A stretch of 64,000 nt of DNA from Lichenostomus cassidix (lineage: Eukaryota > Chordata > Aves > Passeriformes > Meliphagidae). The stretch is taken from the NCBI GenBank assembly GCA_008360975.2, contig CM039195.1:12329010-12393009 (forward strand). Reading direction: 5' to 3'. The notes below the pieces were generated by a model. It was given only the letters and a program-made list of their open reading frames with translations, had not been told where the DNA came from and did no database searches. The position numbers and the translations under genes were made by a program. Of this stretch, positions 50,187-62,900 are shown piece after piece (positions within the stretch are counted from its first letter, which is position 1; each line of letters opens with the position of its first letter).

Positions 50187-50780
50187 AACCCCAAACTGCA
50201 GCAGCACACTCAGGTTTGGGCAATGAACCCCAAACTGCAGCAGGTGCATTCAGCTTTGGGCAATGAACCCCAAACTGCAGCAGCACACTCAGGTTTGGGC
50301 AATGAACCCCAAACTGCAGCAGCACACTCAGGTTTGGGCAATGAACCCCAAACTTCAGCAGGCACAGTCAGGTTTCTGCAACGAACTCCAGACTTCAGCA
50401 CGTGCATTCAGGTTTGAGCAACGAACCCCAAACTGCAGTAGGCGCACTCAGGTTTGTGATATGAACACCAAACTTCAGCAGGCACAGTCAGCTTTGGGCA
50501 ACGAACCCCAAACTTCAGCAGGCACACTCAGGTTTGTGCAGTGAACCCCAAACTTCAGCAGGCACACTCAGGTTAGTGATATGAACCCCAAACTTCAGCA
50601 GGCACACTCAGGTTAGTGATATGAACCCCAAACTTCAGCAGGCACACTCAGGTTAGTGATATGAACCCCAAACTTCAGCAGGCACACTCAAGTTTGTGCA
50701 GTGAACCCCAAACTGCAGCAGCACACTCAGCTTTGGGCAATGAACCCCAAACTGCAGCAGCACACTCAGGTTTGAGCAAG
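50187..50780. repeat. 39/40-bp minisatellite, 15 copies
   Basis: Unit starts (AACCCCAAAC-type) are at 50187, 50226, 50266, 50305, 50344, 50384, 50424, 50464, 50504, 50544, 50584, 50624, 50664, 50704 and 50743. Periods are 39 or 40 bp; the 39-bp form has CTGCAGCAGCAC where the longer form has CTTCAGCAGGCAC or similar. Copies 10-12 are identical over 40 bp, showing recent spread. Open frames over the array repeat a 13-residue unit only because 39 is a multiple of three and are not called. Confidence 0.95.
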
Positions 50781-52397
50781 TCACCTGGCTAAGGTCGGTG
50801 CTGCTGGAACTGCCAATCCAGGGAGCAGCTCTGAGACCTTTGGGACCCCGAGAATCCCTGGGTGCATTTGAATTGCAGCCTGGTTATCAAACACAACACT
50901 GAACTTAAAGCACATTTTTCTCCTCTAAGTGGACACATCTGCACTCAGCACCTCTAATCATCCCCAACACATCTCCTGCCTCCCTTCACAGCCTCATTAA
51001 ACACACCACAACTTTCAGTTTGCCCACCCAGAGCTCCTCGGTTCCTTTCAAATGAAAGAGCAATTTTGAAGAATGCCAGGACTACTGATCTGCTTCTCTT
51101 TTGTGGGTTTTCAAATGTTCAAACACCCCTGCTTCAAAAAGTACAAAGTTTGCTGGCTTGATTATTCTGTACTACACTGCAAAAAGATAGCAACTTGAAG
51201 AAAGAACTAGCATATAAAAAGGAAGAAAAAGAGATGGAATTTGCTTGTGTGGAAGGAGTATAGACTATGAAGAAAAGGGATGAAAAGCACAGAAATAACA
51301 AGATGGGCAAGAAGAGACAGCAAGAGTTATACTAGAGACGAACAATACAACTTTGAGTGAGTTTTTAGGGGGTAATAAATACATATTGCAATACAGGATC
51401 CTATATAAAATATAGGTTAACATATGTATTTAAGTATTATTTTTTATATATTTAAAAAATTTAAAATCCACACAAGTTGGTATTGCAGCAAAATTAGGTT
51501 GGAGATGCCTAAATTACATTTCATGTCCAGGGTCATTATTGCAGTTGAGATCCTTATTCTTCCACGGGAAGAAAAGCAATAACAGAGTAAACGTATTGCT
51601 TTTTAGGTAGACAGCCACCAGAATGACAGTGTATCCATCAACACCTGCAGGGAAATGAAGGGAGAGCAAGTTCCAATGTCAGAGGTCTGAAATCAGCTCC
51701 CAAACCTCCAGACCCTCTGGGATCCTGTGGGGAAAGTCTTCTCTTTGTGCAACAGCACAGGGAAAGGGTCAGGACAGCTGAGCAGGTCTGCTCTGCTCCA
51801 GAAGGGGATTTTTGTTTGCCTCAGGGATTCACTTGTGCCCCTCCAGAGAGACAAATCAGAGCAGAGACAGGGGTGCTGGCAAGGTAATTAATTCTTCAGC
51901 TGCACTGAGATCTAAATCCAGGTAGAACATGGAGAGGGAGGAGCAGAGGTCACCCCTGCATGGCCAGAGGGCACAACTCCCCATGTTCAAGCTGTCCTAC
52001 CAAGAGCTCTCCATAGATTTTGACAGCAAGAGATGCAGAACATTTATGGGAAAAATAGAAAAAATAAATAAAAATCTCTCCTGAGTCCTCACTATCCTTT
52101 CATGCCAATCCCAACTTAGCATGCAATGTATCATCAAAGCAACATTGCACTGATGGTACAGAATTTATGAGAGATGTCCTCTGTCTTATTAAATAGGAAT
52201 TGAAAGCAACAGGGTAGAACAGAGCAGCACAATAACATTGTCTTCACATTTCTAAAGACCGAGAAAATAGGGGGTTTATTTGGTTTTTTTTGTGAGGGGG
52301 AAGGAGACAATATGAATGCAGATTAAATAATGTTTCCTCCTGAAGACCTGCTAGATCAAAAGCAGATAAATTGATAAAGTTAATTACAGACCTTTGT

Positions 52398-52451
52398 GCT
52401 ACATAATTCATCTTTACTATATAATTCACCTTTGCTTTATAATTCACCTTC
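52398..52451. repeat. Three tandem 18-bp units
   Basis: Units at 52398-52415, 52416-52433 and 52434-52451 share the core ATAATTCA[TC]CTTT/C and differ at a few positions each. Confidence 0.75.
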
Positions 52452-52476
52452 ATGAAATGAGAAACTCTTGTTTAGG

Positions 52477-52525
52477 AAAAAAACCAACCAAACAACAAAC
52501 AAAAAACCAAAACAACACCAAAACC
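52477..52525. repeat. A/C-rich low-complexity tract
   Basis: CCAACCAAACAACAAAC-type sequence without G or T on the plus strand, like 9351-9546. Confidence 0.75.
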
Positions 52526-53245
52526 ATGTCACTCAAGAATATTTTTTCTAGTTTTGCATTTAGTTGTCTGTAAAATAAAATAAAGGTGGTGTATGTTGGA
52601 AAGGACCTTTTCTAGACTTTTTGGGAAGGACTTGGAAAAGGTGGAAGTAGCATCTTACAGTGCCAGTGCTTGTTCAACCCTGAAAGGCTGGAGCACCTGG
52701 ATCAGAAATTACCTGGGAAAAGAGATTGTCCATTAATATAACCAGTCAGAATGGTGGGAAGTACATGGGCAAGTCATCCACATCGGGAAAGAACTCCCAA
52801 TTTTCACTCTGATGCTAGAATCCTTCTTGGGGTAATCCTGTTTTACCCAGTAACTCTATATCCAACCCTGAGCTTCCATCAGAAATTAAAGATAAAACTT
52901 TGAAGGATACTCAGTATTCCTTGGAGTGACAAAATAATCTCAGTTCCATTTCTTGTGCCCATCCAAATACGTAGGTTCATGGCAAATAAACCATAATTTG
53001 CTAATTATTTATTCCTGGGTTTAATCTGCTCAGTTTATCTGTCATATAGGAACTGGGATGGGAAGATTTACAAAGGATTCCTGGGAAAGGAAGGCACAGC
53101 AGCTTGGCTGGGCCCTGGCTGGTTAGATCCACGTTTTGTACATCTAATACCAGAGCTGTCAATAAACTGCTTTTCAACAGCGATTTATATTATCAATGCA
53201 AATACTGTAATGAAAATATATCAGCTTTTGCCTTCCTCTTTTCAG

Positions 53246-53446
53246 GGAGCTGAGTCCTGGCCAAAGTGTCCCACTGCCACTGGGATCTATTCAGTGCACT
53301 CCTGTAAGCAGCCATATGTTTCTGTGCATGAAAGCAGTGAATCAGAGATGATCCCTCATCACCAGCAATGCTTTACAGCCAGCATTGCTGCTCACCAGAG
53401 TGCTCTGAAAGCATCACATGCTCATCAGAGCAGTGCCAAAAGAACA
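53246..53446 (+). other. Candidate spliced exon, function unknown
   Basis: A pyrimidine-rich run ending TTTTCAG (to 53245) could be a splice acceptor, and GTAAGTACC starting at 53447 is a near-consensus donor. The enclosed 201 bp is exactly 67 codons and one frame is open throughout, so it would be a phase 0/0 exon. The encoded peptide is rich in Ser and His and matches no family I know. It could be an exon of a non-coding RNA or chance. No neighbouring exon is found. Confidence 0.25.
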
Positions 53447-53452
53447 GTAAGT

Positions 53453-56400
53453 ACCTGCTGAGGCAGAATGGGAAGTGCCCTGTCAAATATTCAAGCACCT
53501 GCACATTATGTTCAATTTCTTTCCAAATATAATTGCCTGGGAATGTTGAGAGAGGAGACAACTTGCATACCTGGTGCCAGAGAGGAGAGGATATAAAATC
53601 CAGAGTCATTCCCCCACAGCTGCCCTGCTGTTTGTCTGACCCAGGCTGTGCCCCTGAATCCTCTCCTGTCACACCCTTGTTCCCAGTGAACACCTCAGAT
53701 CTGCCAGGATATTTCCTGCAGGTGACTGATGTGTTCCTTCACCACTCTCACAAACAGCATGGCTGTGTAACCATGTCATTTATTGTATTTGTTTGCCAAG
53801 GCTTTCTTTTCAAATTTTGTTGCCCGTTTTCTTGTGTCTTGAGATGTGTGCCTGGCACTGTAAGCACTATGGAGAAAAGAGAATTTGGATATCCCAGAGT
53901 GAAATCCCTCAAATGAAAGCACTCCTGGGGACGTAAAGCACCTCTCAAGAGTGCAGGAGATTTCAAACCTGTGAATTCTGTTGGCAATATACCCCATTCA
54001 AACTTCACCACGAGAACTACTCCTTCATGCAGAGCAGGTGATGTTCCAAGCCTCCAAAACTGCAAATTGAATGTTAGCATTAGAATTTAATTCTATTAGC
54101 TCCAGGAGGTGACAGGAACATTGAGAGGAGGAGAAAGAAGGAGCTGTTTCTACTGATGGCAGGCGCATGAGGGAGGATTAAGACCTGCAGGAGCAGGAAA
54201 AATTAATCCAGAGCTCAGTCAACAAGAAGGCATACAGAGCGACTAAAAGAAGTTTAGAGTAACTAACAAGAGGCAAACAAGAATTAGGATGTAACAAGAA
54301 GAAATCAAACTCTGTCATCTCAGAGCTCTGCTGTGCTGTAAAGCAAAGCTGGCAGAGCAGGACATTTCATGAGGAAACTGCAAGGTTACAAAGGTGAACC
54401 TCAGGCTGATGTTGGTACTTACTCTGAGCGCGTGGGATGGTGAAGAGAAGCCCCAGTGCTGCTCAGGCTGCTCCTGCAGCATTGCCAGGCACTCTCTGCC
54501 TGGGATGGACACAACCCTCCAGCCCAATGCCCTCCTCCTCCCCTGCCAGCTCACCGAGTGCCCAAACAGAGCCCCAGCCCTCTCTGCAGCATCCAGGCAT
54601 CCTCCTGTCCAGGAAAATCTGGATGCCAGTGGGAGCCTAGCTGCAAGGAAACCTGTCAAAAAGGAAAATTTCAATTCCCACCCAGAAACATATGCCTCAG
54701 TGCTGAACTTTGTAAGGCTTCCAGATTACACTTTTAGTGAGCACAGTTATTGTCCACAAACCACTATTTCAGCATTAATGAGAATATCCCAAAGAGGAGA
54801 ATAACAGTGCCCACCTAAATTTCACCTTGTTAATTTACTTCAGCATGCTTCCAAACTAAAGAGTTTGAGAGTTCAAGGGTGAGCAGAAAAAACCACCCAA
54901 AAAAGCAGGAGCCAAGGATCAATTCCTCTGCTAAGAGCCTCTCTGCAGAGCTCACTCTGGTGCCTACAGTATTTTCTGGGCATCTCCATCCTTCCATCCC
55001 CTACAAGACTGAGTGGTGTAACTTAGATCTCCCTAAAATGAACCAACAGTTCCAATTAGTTTAATTACTAATTTACCAATATTTTATACTACAAAAAGTA
55101 GCAATTCTAGCATACATCGATCAACATCACTTTGTGCTGAAAACAGATCCATGGTATTTACTACTTAACATCACATAAGAATTGTATATAATGATATAAT
55201 ATCATAAAAATTGTAATATTAAATTTTAAAACTTTTGATATTTTTTCAGGCTTTGATATCCAATGGGAATGACAAATGATCCCAATCATTTGTTTTTTAC
55301 AGATGCAAAAATGTCCTCGGTACTAGACAGAGATACCATTTCCAGTTTGAAATTATATTAAATGTACTGTTAAAGAATAAACACAGAATGAATATAATTG
55401 GCATATACATAAGGTATTTGGGTATGAAGGTTGGTGAGCCTTATTTAAGAAATCTCATGCATGTTAACTTTGTCAAAAATTCCAAATATTGCTTGTCCCA
55501 AGAAAGAAGCAAACACCCCCTCTTATCAGATCAGTGCTGTGAGTGAGAATGACCTTCCCATTCATTTCACAGCAATTTCTATATATTAAAAAAATCTGTT
55601 TAGGTAACAGCTGCAAGCACTAAAGTGAGATGCCACAAAGTTGCACACAAAAGCATGATAAGGAAAGTATTTTAGTGGTACCCAAAATGTGAAGTGACTT
55701 CATCTCTCCCTGCCCATCTCTGTAGCATTGCCTACACAACTGCTCTGCTACGCGGATTTCACTGTTTTCCTTTCCAGCATCTTCACACCCTTAACGACAT
55801 TTCCCACCGTATTTGCACTGCTAAAAATGCTGATTTTGGCTTTTTTCCCTGCCGTGGCTGAGGTTCTGTGTGACCTTGGATTGAATGCCATTGTAGCAAG
55901 CTGTCTCTCACCGTGGGAGTTCTCTTTCTCGCAGGGTCTGAGCACACATCTCTGGTTTGGTAAAGCAGCACTCCAACAGCTGATGCAGCACTCAGTAATT
56001 TTCTACAGCCACAGAGGTTTATGGTTTGTCCAAGCTCCAGCAGGAACAGCAGTGTTTTACACACACAATATCCTTTTAAGAAAGCATTTTTCAGAGTGCT
56101 TTCAAAACACTGAGCTCCACAGCCCCCCAGAAGGAAACTGAGAAGGATGCAGGTATTGCTGCAGCTTCCTACAGAGGCAGGGCCAGCAGGAATTCAATCA
56201 TACACAGTGAAAACAATAAATCCAGCTGGAATTACAGTCACTCTCAAAGCTTTAAAAAAACCAAACAGTAGAAAGCTTTTTTTTTTTCCTACAAAGCTCC
56301 TTTACACCATGCTTGGAGAACTCACAGGCAATAATGATACTCATGATTCCAAGGCAAGAATCCATTTTCCACACCTAATGACAGCAGAGTGTGGGGAGAT

Positions 56401-56741
56401 CCCAGCAGAAGCTTTCTGACCAGCTGCCTTCACAACCCAGTGGAAATACCTACAACTCAATCTCATCCCAGTGAAACGTCCAGATCAAAGGAAATAGATC
56501 AGAGCAATGAAAATGTCAGAACTTTGCTGGACCACACTGTACCTTTTATTTAAATCTATGATCAAATCAAGATGAGGTCTGCTTTGTGATGGAACTTGAA
56601 ATAATCCTGCTGCTTGCACCAGAAATAGTTAAGAGGATACCAAGTAGAACAGCAGTGTACATACACCTGAGATGGCAAACAGTGAGGAGAAACATCATCT
56701 AGTTTTGCTACACACTGGTTATAATTCAGAAATAGATAAAC
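53453..56741. other. Unique DNA, no gene seen
   Basis: Frames of 127-137 codons occur at 53533-53916, 54394-54804 and 55728-56141 on the plus strand, but each overlaps opposite-strand frames and none has a motif or convincing splice sites. I see no recognisable repeat family. Confidence 0.5.
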
Positions 56742-56904
56742 CAGAACAAAAACAAAACCAAAAAAACCCCATAAAACCTACCAACCAAACAAAAAAGCCC
56801 AGACCAAAACAAAACAAAACAAAACAAAACAAAAAGGCAAAAAGAAAAAAAAATCCCAAAAGAAAACAAAAACCAAAAAACAGACCAAAAAAAAAAAAGC
56901 CCCC
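56742..56904. repeat. A/C-rich low-complexity tract
   Basis: CCAAAAAAACCCC-type sequence with a short CAAAA pentamer array (about 56802-56832) and few G or T bases on the plus strand. The orientation matches the other tracts. Confidence 0.8.
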
Positions 56905-59900
56905 AGGAGTGGTTACCATTTGAGTGTTGACTCAGCCACCTCCCCTGCATTTCCACTGTCACCACACTTCCTTGGGGAAGGAATGAAACTCATGTCTGCT
57001 TCCCCAGAGCATCCAGAGCGAGCTAAAAGAGCCAGCTCTCTGATATTTTGTACATTACAAATCTCTGGGTGATGGTGCAATGGGTATTAAGCAAAAGGGG
57101 AAAAAAATATTCCAACTGCAAAGGATTTTTCTTTAAACTTTCAAAACTAAACTGAAGATGAGGAAGCTTTCCAACAGATTAGACTGAATAGAAATTTCTC
57201 GCAAGTTTCCCATGTATTTACAGCATTTTGTTTTCAAATAAACACTTGAAGGGAGTACAGGAGAGGCTTAGCCAAGAAACCTGAAATCAGCCCTGGCCTC
57301 CAGAATGTGGGACACTCACAATGTGAATTGAATTATCCATCGTGGCACGTACAGGAGACGAATTAATTTGCACAGGTTATCTACCTTGCAGCAGCTCCCC
57401 AGATTTCCATGGCCTGTGCACCACTTGAAAGGTTTGCTCCAGCCCACCTTCTCCTCTTCTCCCTGCTCTGCTTTATGCCAGATTATTCTGTTATATAGGT
57501 CAAACTCTGGTGCAGAAAAGACCCATATCTTTTTGTGATATATAAGGCCAGAGATGATAACTTTTTAAAGCCCTACCAACCCCATGACAATTATTTCAAT
57601 TTCATGGAAAGGTCTTTAAATAGATGAGCTTAGTAAATGATTATGAGGCACTTTCCTATTAAAAACCCTTTTTCCACAGTGATGCAGGGCTGCTAGTAGT
57701 CATTTTAAGGAAGCACCTGAAACCTGAGCACCATTCCCTACAGCAGCCAAACCCTGCTATTTTGCAGCATCTGAGGGATGCACAGACAAATCTGTACATG
57801 CCCAGAGTTCACTAATGACACCAACCTTTCCTGGGAGAGACTGAGTATTAATATCCTACTGGATAATAGTGACACCTACATTTTAATGATTTTGCATGTC
57901 AGCTGTTAAAAAGGGCTCACCAAGTTAGCAGTGTGCCCTCAGATTTCATGGACACAGCTGAAGAAAAAAAGTAGTTGCAGAGACTGTAATTAAAACTGAA
58001 AAAAAAAAGGAGAGAAACAAAGAAAAATCCTAATAATTTCAACTTTCTAATTCCCTCAATAACATAATAAATATTCAAAAATCTAACCACAAAACTCCTA
58101 TTAAACAAATGTGAAAATTAGAACATTTCTGACCTTGAATCTGAGACCTTAGGTTTTTCTTGCATTTTGTTTCCAATTCTGAATATTCTCCTATTTGTGT
58201 CAGATTTAATGATTAATATGGACCTTATTGCTTCATATAACTTTTAAAAGCTGCACAGCTTCTAATTTATTCCATCTAAGGCTCACATACATTCCTATAT
58301 TTTCATATGTTTCCCATTAGGTAAGTTGAGAGCTCTCAATGGCTAAGGTGAAAGCTCCACTGAAATATTTCTGAAGGAGAAAAATATGAAACCTATTATG
58401 TATCCTGGAAAAATACCGTCTAGTTTTTCAAGAAAAATCAAATATACAGATGGTCTGCTTTCTGCAACACAAATGGGCATGTGAGGGGTACAAGAGCTTT
58501 GGGTTGTGCAAAGCTACCTCAGCTTGATGTGAGACATTCTAAATACATTAATTGGTGTGATATTACCCAGGAAAAACTGACAAAAAATCTGCTGTTGTCA
58601 CCTGGAGCACTTTGATCATGTAAACAAACATCAAAATTAGCATACCTGGAAGAGGGGCACTGCAAAATTAACAATGCAGCTTTGCCCCTGATGTGTTCAA
58701 GCCACAGTAAGGTGACTGAGTTTGAGCAATTAAAATAATTTGTTTCCTGTTCATGATGTGATTAGATTTGGACTGATACAGAGGAGGTAGCAGGATCATA
58801 AGGGAGCACAGATAACTCAAAGTGATACAGTAAATCACCACAACCACAAAATTCAAGATCTGAAACTGGTAGGCATATAGGGGAATATAAATTAGAACAG
58901 AGCTAAGCAGTAAAAGCATTTTGTGAGTTGATAGGGAATGGAAATTTAAATAAAAACATTTCCTGGCCTGCTCAGCCATAGCAATGTTCTTTTGTTTGTA
59001 TTCTTTGTAATTTAGCCACTTGACAACTTCATTCAACCTTCAGCAGCAAGCAGAGGCATTGATTATCTCTGAACATCCTAATGACTGCAGACTGGCACAC
59101 AAACCATAAAAGCAGAGTTTCTGGTTACAAGTGAAATTATAGTTTGCCCTACAAGATTGCACAATAAATCAGAGAACAAATCAGCCAGCATAGGGCTCTG
59201 GGGTCACTGAAGTGATGTTGACACATTACAATAATGAGAACTTGAAACACCTCATGCCCTATTGATTTTTAAGCTGAATCATTGCCACTGCAGGAGATTA
59301 CAAGAGTGTGCACTGGAATCATGGCCCACGTGGGACGTGCTGATGGAAAACACAAACAATTGCACCAGAAGAGTTCTTCACCTGGATCTATCAGACCACA
59401 GAACCTTTCTCCCTTGCTCCCTCCCCAAGGTCTCAGACTACAGTTCAACCAACATTTAACTGCTTAATTGCCTCACTTAAAATAACTTTCTATTTTTTTC
59501 ACTACCTACATTAATTATGTAGATCCATAATGTAGTCTTGAAGTGACACTTTGAAACATCTCCCAGAGATATTAGAAAACCTAGACTATGAGAAATGCTT
59601 TTTAGTGTTCCGAACAGCTTCCCTGTTTTCACTCAACAGCAAATTATTCTGTGCTAAAAAAAAAAATCCCAAAAATCACCAACTAATTTTCCACGCACAG
59701 TGGAGAATACAATACGTGAACACCAAAAGCCTTACCACCAGCTAAAGAACAAAAATTCTCTTTTTTTTCCTCCTTCTACTTTCACTTGATAGCACTGAGA
59801 ACTGACAGGCTGTCAGAGGGGTGACCAGTGACACGAGATGATTACAGTCCTGTCACGACAAAAGGAGCAGTTCTAATTTGCACTGCAGCCAATTACTTTA

Positions 59901-62900
59901 GGAACACATCATTTTGCTTAAGGGGAGAAAATAATACCTCTATTATCCCTTCCAGCCAGGAGGTCTCTTGCTATGCCACAGAGGTGCAAGAAAAGAGAGG
60001 AACTATTTAACTAGAGCCCCCACAGTAAATAAACTTTGAAATTTGTGGCTTATTCTTGGCAATAAGTGCTTTTTAAGCACTGCAGTGGTGTTCTTAATGA
60101 AGCCTAACTGTTCATCAGCTGTCAAGACAGAAGAAAGAAAGGGCTAACTTGGACTAAGTGAAGGAATCACTCTCTGAAGAACCAGGTAACCTATGGCAAA
60201 GAGAAGAAAGTTTCACCTCCCGATGCACTTCCCAGTGAAAGGGATTAGCCAGTTAAATATATCCTCAGGATTAGCTCCTGTTAGGCTCCTCAGAGATATG
60301 TTTTTAATCAGGAGCTCTGCACTTGGCATTTACTCCTTTAGGGAGGGGGGAAATTTTCAAATTATTTCTCTTCTTCCGTTTGAAATTCAGCGCCATCAGC
60401 AAGGCTCCAAAGAAAGAGGGAACAGAAGGGCAAGGAATCTCAATTTGTGGTCAAGCCCCATCCTTTCAAATTCTTCTCCATTTTTAAGGTGCTTATCCTC
60501 AACCCAGTTTTTGGAGAGTTCTGATCCTAACCTTCCTTCCAATGTGGGTTCAGGCAAAGGGAAGAAGCAGCAACAGGCAGGTTTTTAGGGGATGACAGGC
60601 GATTGTGCAGATGTGTGAGGGTGCAGCTGTGCACACACATCTCCCCCCAGTCCCTCTGCCACCACCACAGCAGCTGCAGCTCTTTGCTCTTGCCTTCCCT
60701 CTCCCCTTTTCCCAGCAGTTCCCCCATTTTCCTTTCTGTCCATGCCCAGACTGCTGCTCCATCTCCCAGCCAAGCCTGGTAACTACAGTTACCTGGTCGA
60801 TCCTGCCAAGGAGAGCTCACCAACAACTGAGAGCACCTCAGCTGTGCTGAGTGCCACAGACCAATATTTACCCCACAGCCATTATTAGTGGGGAAAACTA
60901 TCCCCAGCAGCAACTCCTGGGCAATCTGGGGGCTTCAGGCAAGGTTAATTACCAGCAGAGAAACTGCAGCCCAGGATGAGCTACCTGCCAGAAAACCAGG
61001 CTGTTCCAGGAGGAAAATTTCATCTCTCCCCTCAAACGATACAGTGGATTTCTGACAATTGAGAAATGCCACAAACAGAAAATCCAGTGGAGGAAATGCT
61101 GGGTGTTTACAGAGAAAGAACAAACAGCAGTGAGTACAACAAATATGAGTGTCTGGAAGACAAACTGTAGGACTTTGTCGCAGTTTAAAGAGAGACAGTG
61201 CCCAGAACAGGAGGAACACCACATTAATTACCACATGAGCTGCTTTGGCTCAGCCCTGCCTCTCAGGACACCATGAACTTCCACCAAGAGAAGCAAACCC
61301 CACTCAGGTGATTGACTTAATCTATTAGGACTGTGCATGTTTCTCATATTTCAGTGTTTTTATTTTTTTTTTCTATTAGATGAAACACTATATTCAGTAT
61401 TCTCCTTGTAGTTCTCTAACTTCTACAGAATCAGTATCAACAAATGTAACAAATCCCTAAGTTCATTTTGCTAATATCAATCTTAATTAATGGCATGGTA
61501 GAATTCATTAGACAATAATTTTCACCTCATTTGATGCTGGACAGCATTAGCATACAATCATATCACCATTTACCATTTCTCATCAAAATAAAAGTCAAAT
61601 AAGGGGGAATAGTCTATTGAGTAAAAAAGCCAATTTATCAACACTAAAAAATAGCCTTAGGAATTTTTACCATCTAGGTAGCATACAAATACATGGCAAA
61701 TTAAAATGGCTATAAATGCATTATTAGCATTCATATTCTGAGAGAATACAATGGGAAAGAGACTGAATTTTGACGAATAAAGTAAGTCAGCACAAAAAAT
61801 ACTGCAATTTTTCTCCCTTTTGTCAGTAAGAGAAAGTCTCAGCAGCATCTTCATCCTTTGTAAACCTTATTTTCAACGTCAGGACCCCTTGGCAGAGCAC
61901 TACAATCACTGGCATGTGATATCCTACCAGGAACTTTTCCTGTAATTTGCAGTAACAACACACCTGGTTCAGCTGCACAGAGTTAGTCAGAATGAAAATG
62001 AGAATGAAAATTGTAGAAGAGGGTCCAGGATAACATCCATGGTAACGATAGAAGATCAAACTGGTTAAAAGACTCCAAGATTCTCACATAAAACCCAGAG
62101 AAATAACTCTAAGGATGCTTATTTTTTAAAGGCAATAAAAAGCAGACTCAAAGTAAATACCAATAGCTGGCACACAGAACTGGAAAATTCAGTTCTCAGG
62201 AAAAAGGACATGGGAATAGGTGATGACAATAGAAAAGCAGAAGGACATCTCTCCTCCTCCCACAAATTCTACCTGTCAGAACCTTTTTTAAACACTGCAT
62301 AATTGCAAGGCTCATTGTCAAAGATGTGTTGCCAAACCTGAATACCCAAGGAAATGTAAGGAGTGTTCAAAGGGGAATGAAATCTTTATACCCTGATGAG
62401 TGAAACCTGTTGCCTTGAGGATCAAACTCATCCCTTCAACATTAAAAATCAAGGTAAAGCTGTTCCCAGTGCCCTGCTCTGCCAAAAGTCAAATGGATAA
62501 AAAATAAGCTCAAGTCTGAGCAAGGCACTGTATTTCTCTCTGCCTGGTTCTTTGTCTTCTTTCGAGGGTAACACTGAAGGTCCTGGAGACACTTCTTTCT
62601 CACTGTTTTGTTAAAAATTGAGGAGGTTTTTAACTCTTCCCATCGCAGTACTGAAGCAGGGCTGGGGTTTTCCTCTTTGCCACACGATGTCAGTGTTGCC
62701 GAGTAAAAATTGGAAATTTGCATATTTATCGGGACTCAAATAAAAGTTCAGACATTTTGCTCCTTTAAGGCTATCACGGGACAGCTTAACAGAGCTGAAA
62801 GATTCCCCAGTGCAATCCACTCGATACTTCCAGACTGCCTGGCAAAAAAGGAAAGGATGTGAACATTGTGGGTCAATGAGGAATGACAGAAGTGTCAACA

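Larger units (their letters stand above)
50781..53245. other. Unique DNA, no gene seen
   Basis: It contains the triple 18-bp repeat at 52398-52451 and an A/C tract at 52477-52525. No exon is supported before the candidate at 53246. Confidence 0.5.

Noticed and set aside
50007..50544. Open frames encoding repeated NPKLQQ-type peptides
   Set aside because: They are by-products of the 39-bp minisatellite; the 40-bp units break the frame, so no repeat protein is maintained.
52594..52620. TGTTGGAAAGGACCTT, like an antisense CR1 end
   Set aside because: The match is short and the neighbouring sequence does not continue a CR1 pattern.
54394..54804. 136-codon open frame on the plus strand
   Set aside because: Three overlapping frames in a GC-richer patch suggest composition, and no domain or splice site supports it.
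55728..56141. 137-codon open frame on the plus strand with hydrophobic N-terminus
   Set aside because: It has a non-ATG start, opposite-strand frames overlap it, and no family is recognised.
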